Of a DNA stretch of 64,000 nt, positions 20,390-30,840 are shown in pieces. Every line of letters starts with the position of its first letter. Position 1 is the first letter of the stretch. This stretch comes from Pseudomonas fluorescens. GTDB lineage: Bacteria; Pseudomonadota; Gammaproteobacteria; Pseudomonadales; Pseudomonadaceae. The notes beneath the pieces are model-generated. The model had not been told where the DNA came from, did not search any database, and was given only the letters and a program-made list of their open reading frames with translations. The stretch spans positions 23,999 to 87,998 of the forward strand of contig NZ_MSDF01000014.1 of NCBI RefSeq assembly GCF_002022275.1, written 5' to 3'. The translations under genes were made by a program, and so were the position numbers.

Positions 20390-21951
20390 CCGCCAAAAAA
20401 GAGCATAAGCGCCAACCCATTTCCACCGGGTCCGAATGGACCTTCGAACTGATCCAGGCCTATGACCGGGAAATTAGCCGCATTGCGGCGGGTTATGCCC
20501 TGGACACCTACCCCAATCAGATCGAAGTGATCACCGCCGAGCAGATGATGGACGCCTACGCCTCGGTCGGCATGCCCTTGGGCTACCACCATTGGTCCTA
20601 CGGCAAACACTTCCTCAGCACCGAGAAGTCCTACACCCGTGGCCAGATGGGCCTGGCCTACGAGATCGTCATCAACTCCGACCCGTGCATCGCCTACCTG
20701 ATGGAAGAAAACACCATCTGCATGCAGGCGCTGGTGGTGGCGCACGCGTGCTACGGGCACAACAGCTTCTTCAAGGGTAATTACCTGTTCCGCACCTGGA
20801 CCGATGCCAGTTCGATCATCGATTACCTGGTGTTCGCCAAGCAGTACATCATGCAATGCGAGGAGCGCCACGGCATCGACGCGGTGGAGGACTTGCTCGA
20901 CTCCTGTCATGCATTGATGAACTACGGGGTCGATCGCTACAAACGCCCCTATCCTATTTCCGCCGAGGAAGAACGCCTGCGCCAAAAGGAACGCGAGGAG
21001 CACCTGCAGAAACAGATCAACGACCTGTGGCGCACCATTCCGAAAAAAGCCGGCAAAAACAGCGACAAGGACAATGCGCGCTTCCCCGCCGAACCTCAGG
21101 AAAACATCCTGTATTTCCTGGAAAAACACGCGCCGCTGCTGGAGCCGTGGCAGCGGGAAATCGTGCGCATCGTGCGCAAGATCGCCCAATACTTTTATCC
21201 ACAGCGCCAGACCCAGGTGATGAACGAAGGCTGGGCCACGTTCTGGCATTACACCTTGATGAATGACCTGTATGACGAAGGCCTGGTCACCGACGGCTTC
21301 ATGATGGAATTCCTCACGTCCCACACCAGCGTGGTATTCCAGCCCGGCTTCGATAGCCCGTATTACAGCGGTATCAACCCCTACGCCCTGGGTTTTGCCA
21401 TGTACCGCGACATCCGGCGCATGTGCGAACACCCCACCGAAGAGGACCGCCGCTGGTTCCCGGAAATCGCCGGCAGCGATTGGCTGTCGACCATCAAGTT
21501 CGCCATGAGCAGTTTCAAGGACGAGAGCTTCATCCTGCAGTACCTGTCCCCCCAGGTGATTCGCGACCTCAAGCTGTTCAGCATCATGGATGACGACCTC
21601 AAGGACGATCTGGTGGTGCCGGCCATTCACGATGAGCCCGGTTACCGCACCATCCGCGAAACCCTCGCAGCGCAGTACAACCTGGGCAACCGCGAGCCCA
21701 ACGTGCAGATTTACAGCATTGATGTGCGCGGCGATCGCTCCCTGACCTTGCGCCATCAGCAACATGACCGCAAACCGCTGGGTGAATCCACCGAGGAAGT
21801 GCTCAAGCACCTGCATAGGCTGTGGGGCTTTGATATTCACCTGGAAACCCTGCAAGGCGATCAGGTGATGAAGACTCACCATGTACCGCCACGTACCGAC
21901 CACAACGACAACGATTACGGCCGCCTGGACCTGGCCGTCGTGCATCTCTGA
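20386..21951 (+). CDS. spoVR: SpoVR family protein (YcgB)
   Basis: The 521-residue protein has the SpoVR family signature throughout, for example [38 protein letters not shown] and [14 protein letters not shown]. The His and Glu residues in the last two blocks look metal-binding. In Bacillus SpoVR affects spore cortex; in non-sporing bacteria its role is unknown but it travels with prkA and yeaH. It is the third gene of the coupled stress operon. Confidence 0.94.
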   Translation: MTAKKEHKRQPISTGSEWTFELIQAYDREISRIAAGYALDTYPNQIEVITAEQMMDAYASVGMPLGYHHWSYGKHFLSTEKSYTRGQMGLAYEIVINSDPCIAYLMEENTICMQALVVAHACYGHNSFFKGNYLFRTWTDASSIIDYLVFAKQYIMQCEERHGIDAVEDLLDSCHALMNYGVDRYKRPYPISAEEERLRQKEREEHLQKQINDLWRTIPKKAGKNSDKDNARFPAEPQENILYFLEKHAPLLEPWQREIVRIVRKIAQYFYPQRQTQVMNEGWATFWHYTLMNDLYDEGLVTDGFMMEFLTSHTSVVFQPGFDSPYYSGINPYALGFAMYRDIRRMCEHPTEEDRRWFPEIAGSDWLSTIKFAMSSFKDESFILQYLSPQVIRDLKLFSIMDDDLKDDLVVPAIHDEPGYRTIRETLAAQYNLGNREPNVQIYSIDVRGDRSLTLRHQQHDRKPLGESTEEVLKHLHRLWGFDIHLETLQGDQVMKTHHVPPRTDHNDNDYGRLDLAVVHL

Positions 21952-21957
21952 AACAGC

Positions 21958-22013
21958 AAAGCCTCCACTGGCCAGGCGCAGGCGGTATCCTGTGCCGCTA
22001 ATGGAGGCTTTTT
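21958..22013 (+). promoter_or_regulatory. Long-range hairpin covering the cca Shine-Dalgarno
   Basis: AAAGCCTCCA (21958-21967) is the exact complement of TGGAGGCTTT (22002-22011), followed by two more T. GGAGG inside the right arm is the ribosome binding site of cca, whose ATG is 22015. The same stem with its T run could also act as a terminator for the spoVR transcript. The loop is 34 bases. Confidence 0.55.
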
Positions 22014-22014
22014 C

Positions 22015-23250
22015 ATGAAAATCTACAAAGTCGGTGGCGCGGTGCGTGACCGCTTGCTGGGCATCGATGTCACCGATGTCGACCGTGTCGTCGTCGGTGC
22101 GACTGCCGAAGAAATGCTGGCCGGGGGCTACAAGCCTGTAGGTTCTGACTTTCCGGTATTTCTGGACCCGAAAAACGGCGATGAATACGCCCTCGCTCGC
22201 ACCGAACGCAAGAGCGGCCGGGGCTATGGCGGTTTTGTGTTTCACGCCAGCCCCGAGGTGACACTGGAAGAAGACCTGATTCGGCGTGACCTGACCATCA
22301 ACGCGATGGCGGAAGACGATGACGGCATTCTGACCGACCCTTACCACGGCCAGCGCGATCTTGATGCGCGCATTCTTCGCCATGTTTCCCCCGCGTTCGC
22401 CGAAGATCCCCTGCGGGTACTCCGCGTTGCGCGTTTTGCCGCGCGTTATGCCGGTCTCGGTTTTACCGTCGCGCCCGAAACCCTGGAACTGATGCGCCAG
22501 TTGAGCGAGTCCGGCGAACTGGAAGCCTTGACCCCTGAGCGCAGCTGGAAAGAAATCTCCCGGGCGCTGATGGAAGATCAGCCCCAGGTCTTTATCCAGG
22601 TGCTGCGCGACTGCGACGCGCTGAAAACCTTGATGCCGGAAGTGAATGCGCTGTTCGGCGTGCCGCAACCCGAGGCTCACCACCCGGAAATCGACACCGG
22701 CGTGCACACCCTCAGCGTGCTCGAGCAGGCGGCGTTGCATCAACAACCGCTGACCGTGCGCTGGGCCTGCCTGCTGCATGATCTGGGCAAAGGCCTGACG
22801 CCTGTGGATAAGTGGCCACAGCATATCGCTCACGAACACACCGGGCTCAAGCTGATCAAGGCGGTCAATGAACGCTTCAAAGTACCGAAGGACTGCCAGG
22901 AACTGGCGCTGCTGGTGGGCCAATATCACACCCACGGCCACCGCGCGCTGGAGCTGAAAGCGTCGACGTTGCTGGAGTTGCTGCAAAGTTTTGATGTGTA
23001 CCGTCGACCGCAGCGCTTTGAGGAGTTTGTGGTGGCGTGCGAAATGGACGCCCGGGGCCGCAAGGGTTTTGAACAGCGAAGTTATCCACAGGCGGATTAT
23101 TTGCGTGGAGCGGCCACGGTGGCGCGCGAAGTGGCGGTGGCGCCATTGCTGGAGAAGGGTTTCAAAGGCCCGGAACTGGGCGAAGCGCTCAAGCGCGAAC
23201 GGCTGAAGGCACTGAAAGCTTACAAGGAAAACAGCTCACACAAGAAATAA
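22015..23250 (+). CDS. cca: Multifunctional CCA tRNA nucleotidyltransferase
   Basis: The 411-residue enzyme adds and repairs the 3' CCA of tRNA. The N-terminal catalytic core has [10 protein letters not shown] and the acidic DVTDVDR loop, then [10 protein letters not shown]. An HD domain after residue 225 contains LLHDLGKG, as in the multifunctional enterobacterial-type enzymes with phosphohydrolase activity. It is separated from spoVR by 63 bases that include the Shine-Dalgarno hairpin. Confidence 0.96.
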   Translation: MKIYKVGGAVRDRLLGIDVTDVDRVVVGATAEEMLAGGYKPVGSDFPVFLDPKNGDEYALARTERKSGRGYGGFVFHASPEVTLEEDLIRRDLTINAMAEDDDGILTDPYHGQRDLDARILRHVSPAFAEDPLRVLRVARFAARYAGLGFTVAPETLELMRQLSESGELEALTPERSWKEISRALMEDQPQVFIQVLRDCDALKTLMPEVNALFGVPQPEAHHPEIDTGVHTLSVLEQAALHQQPLTVRWACLLHDLGKGLTPVDKWPQHIAHEHTGLKLIKAVNERFKVPKDCQELALLVGQYHTHGHRALELKASTLLELLQSFDVYRRPQRFEEFVVACEMDARGRKGFEQRSYPQADYLRGAATVAREVAVAPLLEKGFKGPELGEALKRERLKALKAYKENSSHKK

Positions 23251-23267
23251 CCCTGCGAGCACAGACT

Positions 23268-23402
23268 CTGTGGCGAGCGGGCTTGCCCCGCGTTGGGTTG
23301 CGAAGCAGCCCTGAAACAGACGCTAAGGTTTATCAGGAAAACCTCAGTGTTTTTACTGGGGCTGCTGCGCGGCCCAACGCGGGGCAAGCCCGCTCGCCAC
23401 AG
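23268..23402. repeat. Long inverted repeat, second REP class
   Basis: CTGTGGCGAGCGGGCTTGCC...GTTGGG on the left and its reverse complement ending at 23402 form a stem of about 30 bp, and inner segments GCGAAGCAGCCC and GGGCTGCTGCGC pair imperfectly too. The arm (GTGGCGAGCGGGCTTGCCCC) is a different REP class from the GTGGGAGC type. It sits between convergent cca and folK. Confidence 0.85.
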
Positions 23403-23414
23403 GAAGGTTGGTGT

Positions 23415-23933
23415 TTACAGGAGTGTATCTGGAGTAAGTTGCTGGCCCTGCCACTCGAAGCCGACAGGCGCCAGCACTTGATCGATCTGCGCATCGCGCC
23501 ACAGCTCAGCCAGGGTCTTGCCTGCTTCAGGATGCACGCGGTCCGGCGCCATCAGCGACAGCGGCCACAACACAAACGCGTTTTTCAGGATTTCAGCACG
23601 CGGCAGGATCAACCCGTCGAAATTCCCCACCAGCTCGCCATACAGCAGCACGTCGATATCCAGTGGCAAGCCTTTGCGGTCCGGGGCGTAGCGGCCGTTG
23701 TCGGCCTCAATGAATTTCAAACGGCGATCCAGCTCCATCAACGGCAGATCTGTGTAAGCCGACACCACCAGGTTGAAGAATGGCCCGCTCTTGATGCCCA
23801 CTGGCTGGCTTTCAAACACCGCCGAGCAGCGCACATCAGTCAAAAAGCTCGCCAGCGCATCCAGGCCGGCGCGCAAGTGGGTCTCGCGCTCGATATTGCT
23901 GCCAAGGCCAAGGTAAACCTGAGTTAGCGGCAT
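23415..23933 (-). CDS. folK: 6-hydroxymethyl-7,8-dihydropterin pyrophosphokinase
   Basis: The 172-residue HPPK makes the pyrophosphate ester used in folate synthesis. VYLGLGSNIE at the N-terminus, FFNLVV and the catalytic LPLDIDVLLYG are family hallmarks. Its start lies inside the last codons of folB (10-base overlap), so the two consecutive pathway enzymes are co-translated. Confidence 0.94.
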   Translation of the reverse strand: MPLTQVYLGLGSNIERETHLRAGLDALASFLTDVRCSAVFESQPVGIKSGPFFNLVVSAYTDLPLMELDRRLKFIEADNGRYAPDRKGLPLDIDVLLYGELVGNFDGLILPRAEILKNAFVLWPLSLMAPDRVHPEAGKTLAELWRDAQIDQVLAPVGFEWQGQQLTPDTLL

Positions 23934-24277
23934 CCGCGCTCGATCTCCACACCCACGCCTTTCGCGGCCGGCACGGCCCCAGGCTTGGTCAATTTGAGGT
24001 GCAGCCAGGGAATCTGGAACTCGCTCATAAGGACTTCGGCCAGGCGCTCGGCGAAAGTTTCCACCAGTTGGTACTGGGACTGCTCGGCAAAGGCCTGAAT
24101 ACGTGTGGACACGCTCGCGTAATCCAGCGCCAGGGTCAGGTCGTCACCGGCCGCAGCCGGGCGGTTATCCCAGGCGAAGCTCAGGTCCAGGCGCAGGCAT
24201 TGCTTGATGCCGCGCTCCCAGTCGTAGGCCCCGATCACGGTGTCGACTTCCAGGCCTTCGATAAACACTCTGTCCAA
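23924..24277 (-). CDS. folB: Dihydroneopterin aldolase
   Basis: The 117-residue protein [20 protein letters not shown]... cleaves dihydroneopterin to 6-hydroxymethyl-dihydropterin, the substrate of the overlapping folK. Glu in YDWER and Lys in [10 protein letters not shown] are the expected functional residues. I chose TTG 24277 because GGAG lies 8 bases upstream and residues from there match the family; a TTG at 24301 would add eight Cys-rich residues. The rare start predicts modest expression. Confidence 0.9.
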   Translation of the reverse strand: MDRVFIEGLEVDTVIGAYDWERGIKQCLRLDLSFAWDNRPAAAGDDLTLALDYASVSTRIQAFAEQSQYQLVETFAERLAEVLMSEFQIPWLHLKLTKPGAVPAAKGVGVEIERGCR

Positions 24278-24351
24278 GCACTCTTCTCCGCAGCACGACA
24301 AGGGCGCGATGCCCCGTTAGAATCAGGGCGTCCTCGCCCGGAATAGTTAGC

Positions 24352-24921
24352 ATGTTTTGGTCACTGGCGATTTTCGCCTACCTGCTCGGCTCGCTGTCCT
24401 TCGCCATTTTGCTCAGCCGCCTGACGGGAAATCCCGACCCGCGAATGAGTGGTTCAGGCAATGCCGGCGCCACCAATATGTTGCGTCTGGCCGGCAAGAA
24501 ACTTGCCGTATTGACCTTGCTCGGCGATGTTTGCAAGGGCCTGTTGCCCGTGCTGATCGCCAACCTCGTCGGCCTCTCCCTGCAACAGCAGGCCTGGGTG
24601 GGCGTGTGCGCCGTCCTCGGCCATCTGTTTCCACTGTACTTCCGCTTTCGCGGCGGTAAAGGTGTCGCCACGGCCGCCGGCATGTTGCTGGGGATTTACC
24701 CACCGGCCGCACTGCTGGCCGTGCTGGCCTGGGCGCTGACGTTCTACCTGACTCGCACCAGCTCATTGGCCGCCCTCATCGCCACCCCGTTGACCCTGCC
24801 ATTGCTGGCCTGGCAGGAGCCGGCGGCGCTGTTGCCGATGAGCGTGCTGACGCTGCTGATCGTCTGGCGCCACCGCGGCAATTTACGCGACCTGTTTGCC
24901 GGGCGCGAACGGCATTTTTAA
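24352..24921 (+). CDS. plsY: Glycerol-3-phosphate acyltransferase PlsY
   Basis: The 189-residue integral membrane protein has about five hydrophobic helices. The PlsY motifs are [11 protein letters not shown] and [14 protein letters not shown]. It transfers acyl groups from acyl-phosphate to glycerol-3-phosphate as the first step of phospholipid synthesis. It is divergent from folB and convergent with tsaD. No clear terminator appears in the 20 bases between plsY and tsaD. Confidence 0.96.
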   Translation: MFWSLAIFAYLLGSLSFAILLSRLTGNPDPRMSGSGNAGATNMLRLAGKKLAVLTLLGDVCKGLLPVLIANLVGLSLQQQAWVGVCAVLGHLFPLYFRFRGGKGVATAAGMLLGIYPPAALLAVLAWALTFYLTRTSSLAALIATPLTLPLLAWQEPAALLPMSVLTLLIVWRHRGNLRDLFAGRERHF

Positions 24922-24941
24922 ATACCGTCAATCCGCTCGGT

Positions 24942-25967
24942 TTACAACGGCGACAACTGCTCCATCGGCCACCGCGCCTGCACGCTGATCGCCAGGCTTT
25001 CGTGCTGCCCCGCTTGCAAACGCTGGCAGCCGGCATAGGCGATCATCGCGCCGTTGTCAGTGCAGAACTCAGGGCGCGCGTAGAACACATCGCCCTTCAT
25101 GTCGCCGAGCATTTTTTCCAGCGAAACGCGCAACGCCTTGTTGGCGCTGACGCCGCCTGCGATCACCAGACGCTTCATGCCGGCCTGTTTCAGGGCGCGC
25201 TTGCACTTGATGGTCAAAGTCTCCACCACGGCCTGCTGGAACGCCAGTGCGATGTCGCAACGGGCTTGCTCACTGTCGTCCCCGGCGCTGACGCTCTGCT
25301 GCCAGGTGTTCAGCGCCGAGGTTTTCAAACCGCTGAAGCTGAACATCAGGCCCGGGCGATCGCACATCGGGCGCGGGAAGGTGTATCGGCCCGCAACGCC
25401 CTTTTCGGCGAGGCGCGCGATTTCCGGTCCGCCTGGATAATTGAGCCCCATCATCTTCGCGGTCTTGTCGAAGGCTTCGCCGGCGGCGTCGTCCAGAGAC
25501 TCACCCAACAGGGTGTATTGGCCGATGCCATCGACCTGAACCAGCTGTGTATGGCCGCCCGAAACCAACAAAGCGACGAACGGGAACTCTGGCGGCGTTT
25601 TTTCGAGCATGGGCGCCAGTAAATGGCCTTCCATGTGGTGCACACCGAGGGCCGGGATACCCCAGGCAAATGCCAGCGCCTGGGCGCAAGAGGCCCCAAC
25701 CAGCAGGGCCCCGACCAATCCTGGCCCTGCGGTGTAGGCGATGGCATCGATCTCGGTCGGCGCACAACCGGCCTCGTCCAGCACCTGGCGAATCAGTGGC
25801 AGCATGCGTTTGACGTGATCACGGCTAGCCAGCTCCGGCACGACGCCGCCGTAGGCGCGATGCAGGTCGATCTGACTGAACAGTGCATCGGCCAAAAGCC
25901 CGCGTTCACTGTCGTAAAGTGCGACACCGGTTTCGTCGCAGGAGGTTTCAAGTCCCAGTACTAACAT
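24942..25967 (-). CDS. tsaD: tRNA N6-adenosine threonylcarbamoyltransferase
   Basis: The 341-residue ASKHA-fold protein transfers threonylcarbamoyl to A37 of ANN-decoding tRNAs. [13 protein letters not shown] opens the phosphate loop, HHMEGHL supplies the two metal-binding His, and LVSGGHTQL and [13 protein letters not shown] complete the fold. It is divergent from rpsU, the usual arrangement in gammaproteobacteria. Confidence 0.97.
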   Translation of the reverse strand: MLVLGLETSCDETGVALYDSERGLLADALFSQIDLHRAYGGVVPELASRDHVKRMLPLIRQVLDEAGCAPTEIDAIAYTAGPGLVGALLVGASCAQALAFAWGIPALGVHHMEGHLLAPMLEKTPPEFPFVALLVSGGHTQLVQVDGIGQYTLLGESLDDAAGEAFDKTAKMMGLNYPGGPEIARLAEKGVAGRYTFPRPMCDRPGLMFSFSGLKTSALNTWQQSVSAGDDSEQARCDIALAFQQAVVETLTIKCKRALKQAGMKRLVIAGGVSANKALRVSLEKMLGDMKGDVFYARPEFCTDNGAMIAYAGCQRLQAGQHESLAISVQARWPMEQLSPL

Positions 25968-26054
25968 GGGTTTGCGCCTTGTAGAGGCTGAATTCGAAGG
26001 CGCGCATAATAGTCGCCCCTCCCCCTCCCGACTAGCGGTTTTCGATCAGAGGCT

Positions 26055-26083
26055 TTGCATTCCGGGCAATGAGGGGTTAACAT
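26055..26083 (+). promoter_or_regulatory. Candidate rpsU promoter
   Basis: TTGCAT (26055-26060) and TAACAT (26078-26083) are separated by 17 bases in the tsaD/rpsU divergent region, about 87 bases ahead of the rpsU ATG. The -10 matches four of six consensus positions, the -35 three. It would drive the macromolecular synthesis operon. Confidence 0.35.
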
Positions 26084-26169
26084 CCGCAACCCTTAAAAAC
26101 CGACGACCTCAGCCGCGAATTTTTTGCGACGAGAACGTTGATCCCGGTAATGAAAGAAGGTAGCTCTGG

Positions 26170-26385
26170 ATGCCAGCCGTCAAAGTTAAAGAGAACGAAC
26201 CCTTCGACGTAGCTCTGCGTCGTTTCAAGCGCTCCTGCGAAAAAGCCGGTGTACTGGCTGAAGTTCGTAGCCGCGAATTTTACGAGAAGCCAACTTCTGA
26301 GCGTAAGCGTAAAGCAGCAGCCGCTGTTAAGCGTCACGCCAAGAAAGTTCAGCGCGAGCAGCGCCGCGCCGTTCGTCTGTACTAA
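26170..26385 (+). CDS. rpsU: 30S ribosomal protein S21
   Basis: The 71-residue basic protein ([19 protein letters not shown], then Lys/Arg-rich [18 protein letters not shown]) is full-length S21. It is the first gene of the rpsU-dnaG-rpoD operon, which couples translation, replication and transcription initiation factors. GAAGGTAGCTC lies upstream of ATG 26170. Confidence 0.98.
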
Positions 26386-26830
26386 TACACAGACGTTCGT
26401 AGCAAGCTTCTGCCAAGCCCGGCCCTCAGCCGGGCTGTTGGCATTTGCGGAAATCGCTTGATGCTTCACTGTTGACGCCGCACACGCGACGAAAACAACT
26501 GCTTCACACGTCAGGACTGGCTCTTTTGCCAGCGGTGCACGTCTCTTCTGACGAGCCTAACAAGGCTACTGACGAGCACACTTATTCTTCAAACAGGCGA
26601 TCAACAGGTCGACTGTGCCCACCGATGAGCTTCCGAGGCCACCACTGGTCAAGACCGGACGCCTGGGGCAACATTTCCACGTCGAAAACTGACCTTGAGT
26701 TAACGTCAGCGAACGTTCGGCAGATACACTTCCTGAACAACCCATGCAGACGCTAGATGCTCAAGCACTCGACACGTGCGCTTGAACACTTCACGGGCCC
26801 TCATTTACACGCAGTGATGACGAGAACGCC
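26386..26830 (+). other. rpsU-dnaG intergenic region without a gene
   Basis: This 445-base spacer has no ORF that I believe; a 103-codon frame from 26445 begins with TTG and has no family resemblance or Shine-Dalgarno. It holds the rpsU hairpin at 26412-26442 and the palindrome GAACGTTC near 26711. In E. coli the corresponding spacer carries the attenuating terminator and processing signals that lower dnaG output relative to rpsU. I see no strong internal promoter. Confidence 0.6.
26412..26442 (+). terminator. rpsU attenuator-like hairpin
   Basis: GCCAAGCCCGGC, loop CCTCA, GCCGGGCTGTTGGC: a GC-rich stem with a two-base bulge 27 bases after the rpsU stop. The T tract is poor (ATTTGC), which suits a leaky terminator that keeps S21 high and primase low. 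Confidence 0.6.
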
Positions 26831-28801
26831 ATGGCCGGGCTTATTCCCCAGAGCTTTATTGACGACCTTCTGAACCGCACCGACATCGTCGATGTTGTCA
26901 GCTCCCGCGTGCAACTGAAAAAAGCCGGCAAGAACTACACCGCCTGCTGCCCGTTTCACAAAGAGAAAACCCCGTCGTTCAGCGTCAGCCCCGACAAACA
27001 GTTCTATTACTGCTTCGGCTGCGGCGCAGGCGGCAACGCCCTCGGCTTTCTCATGGACCACGACAACCTGGATTTCCCCCAGGCAATCGAGGACCTGGCA
27101 AAAGCCGCCGGCATGGAAATCCCCCGCGAAGAAAGTGGCCGCCCGCACAAACCGCGCCAGCCCACTGATTCGCCGCTGTACCCACTGCTGACGGCCGCTG
27201 CTGACTTTTATCGTCAGGCGCTTAAAAGCCATCCGCAGCGCAAGGCAGCCGTCGAGTACTTGAAGGGCCGCGGCCTTACCGGCGAAATCGCCCGCGACTT
27301 CGGCCTCGGCTTTGCCCCGCCGGGCTGGGACAATCTATACAAGCATTTGAGCAGCGACACGCTCCAGCAAAAAGCCATGATCGACGCCGGCCTGCTGGTG
27401 GAGAACGCCGAAACCGGTAAACGCTACGACCGCTTCCGTGACCGCGTGATGTTCCCGATCCGCGACAGCCGTGGCCGCATCATTGCGTTCGGCGGCCGGG
27501 TGCTGGGGGACGACAAGCCCAAGTACCTGAACTCCCCGGAAACAGCAGTGTTCCACAAAGGCCAGGAACTCTACGGCCTGTTCGAAGCACGCAAAAACAA
27601 CCGCAACCTCGACGAAATCATCGTGGTTGAAGGCTATATGGACGTGATCGCCCTCGCGCAACAAGGCTTGCGCAATGCGGTCGCGACCCTCGGCACGGCC
27701 ACCAGCGAAGAGCATTTGAAGCGCCTGTTTCGCGTGGTACCCAGCGTGCTGTTCTGTTTCGACGGCGACCAGGCGGGCCGCAACGCGGCCTGGCGTGCGC
27801 TCGAAGCTACGCTGTCGAGCCTGCAGGACGGGCGTCGCGCACGCTTCCTGTTTTTGCCGGAAGGTGAAGACCCGGACACCCTGGTGCGCTCCGAAGGCAC
27901 CGACGCGTTCCGAGCGCGCATCAATCAACACGCACAGCCGCTGGCAGATTATTTCTTTCAGCAACTGACCGAAGAAGCCGACCCGCGCTCCCTCGAAGGC
28001 AAGGCCCACATGGCCACCCTCGCAGCGCCACTGATCGACAAGGTCCCGGGCGCCAACCTGCGCACCCTGATGCGTCAGCGTCTGCTGGAAATCACCGGAT
28101 TGAGCGGCGAAGCGGTCAGCCAGCTGGTGCACAGCGCACCCCAAGGGGCGCCGCCCGCCTACGACCCGGGCATGGATTACGACGCCATGCCGGATTACGC
28201 CGACTTCCACCAACCGCAGGACGCCTACACGCCCCAGCAGGAGTGGACACCGAAGAAACCCGGCGCCGGCGGCAAGAAATGGGACAAGAAACCCTGGAGC
28301 AAGGACGGCAAGCGTGGCGATCGTGATGAGGCGTATGCCCCGCGAACTCCCGTCGCCGTGGAAGCTCCAACCCTTATTGCGTTGCGTACGCTCATCCACC
28401 ACCCGCAACTGGCGAGCAAGGTTGAGAGTGCCGACCATTTTTCCAACGCGAGCAACACATATGCCCAGGTACTGATCGCCTTGATCGAGGCGGTTCAGAA
28501 AAATCCTAAGCTAAACTCAATTCAGTTGATGGCGCGCTGGCATGGCACCGAACAGGGCCGGCTATTGAAAGCACTCGCGGAAAAGGAGTGGCTAATTGAC
28601 GGCGATAACCTTGAACAACAGTTTTTAGACACCATTACTAGGTTATCCGCGGGCCAGCATACGCAGACCCTCGACGAGCTCATAAAGAGAGCAAGACAGC
28701 CGGGATTGTCGGCTGAAGAACAAATTCAGATAGCAAAACAGATGCGCGACCTCTTAAAACAGAACGTTTGCGTATCAAACCCGACCTCAGCTGGCGTGTG
28801 A
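26831..28801 (+). CDS. dnaG: DNA primase
   Basis: The 656-residue primase has a CHC2 zinc ribbon (Cys40, His43, Cys61, Cys64) and a catalytic core with the Toprim motif VEGYMDVIAL and later FDGDQAGRNAA. A DnaB-interacting helical C-terminus (about 520-650) follows. A Pro/Lys/Gly-rich linker around residues 440-505 joins core and helicase-binding domain. It synthesises RNA primers at the fork. It is the second gene of the macromolecular synthesis operon, 67 bases before rpoD. Confidence 0.97.
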   Translation: MAGLIPQSFIDDLLNRTDIVDVVSSRVQLKKAGKNYTACCPFHKEKTPSFSVSPDKQFYYCFGCGAGGNALGFLMDHDNLDFPQAIEDLAKAAGMEIPREESGRPHKPRQPTDSPLYPLLTAAADFYRQALKSHPQRKAAVEYLKGRGLTGEIARDFGLGFAPPGWDNLYKHLSSDTLQQKAMIDAGLLVENAETGKRYDRFRDRVMFPIRDSRGRIIAFGGRVLGDDKPKYLNSPETAVFHKGQELYGLFEARKNNRNLDEIIVVEGYMDVIALAQQGLRNAVATLGTATSEEHLKRLFRVVPSVLFCFDGDQAGRNAAWRALEATLSSLQDGRRARFLFLPEGEDPDTLVRSEGTDAFRARINQHAQPLADYFFQQLTEEADPRSLEGKAHMATLAAPLIDKVPGANLRTLMRQRLLEITGLSGEAVSQLVHSAPQGAPPAYDPGMDYDAMPDYADFHQPQDAYTPQQEWTPKKPGAGGKKWDKKPWSKDGKRGDRDEAYAPRTPVAVEAPTLIALRTLIHHPQLASKVESADHFSNASNTYAQVLIALIEAVQKNPKLNSIQLMARWHGTEQGRLLKALAEKEWLIDGDNLEQQFLDTITRLSAGQHTQTLDELIKRARQPGLSAEEQIQIAKQMRDLLKQNVCVSNPTSAGV

Positions 28802-28815
28802 GGTCATAGCTCGGG

Positions 28816-28821
28816 TATAAT
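28816..28821 (+). promoter_or_regulatory. Candidate internal rpoD promoter (-10)
   Basis: A perfect TATAAT lies between the dnaG stop and the rpoD ATG (28869), with a weak -35 at best. Separate rpoD promoters near the dnaG 3' end are known in E. coli, where one is heat-inducible. Confidence 0.4.
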
Positions 28822-28868
28822 CCTCGGCTTGTTTTTTGCCCGCCAAGACCTTCAGTGGATAGGGTGTT

Positions 28869-30719
<1,851 letters not shown>

Positions 30720-30725
30720 TACCAG

Positions 30726-30754
30726 AACCCCCGGCCCAGGCCGGGGGTTTTGCT
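30726..30754 (+). terminator. rpoD intrinsic terminator
   Basis: AACCCCCGGC, loop CCAG, GCCGGGGGTT then TTGCTTT: a perfect 10-bp stem beginning 7 bases after the rpoD stop. It closes the macromolecular synthesis operon ahead of rmcA. Confidence 0.9.
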
Positions 30755-30840
30755 TTCCCAAGATAAAATTCTGCGCAGCACCCCTCCCCCGCAATGCCCG
30801 TCTACACTCGAAACATTCCCCGTGCCATAACGAGACCGTT

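Noticed and set aside
20344..22986. 880-codon antisense frame spanning spoVR and cca
   Set aside because: It crosses two real genes and their intergenic hairpin; composition (Gln/His/Val-rich) is typical of antisense artefacts.
26700..26720. GAACGTTC palindrome as a LexA box before dnaG
   Set aside because: It lacks the CTG-N10-CAG layout of LexA sites; left as an unexplained palindrome.
26445..26756. 103-codon frame between rpsU and dnaG
   Set aside because: TTG start without Shine-Dalgarno, no hydrophobic or domain pattern, and the region is known as a processing/attenuation spacer in this operon.
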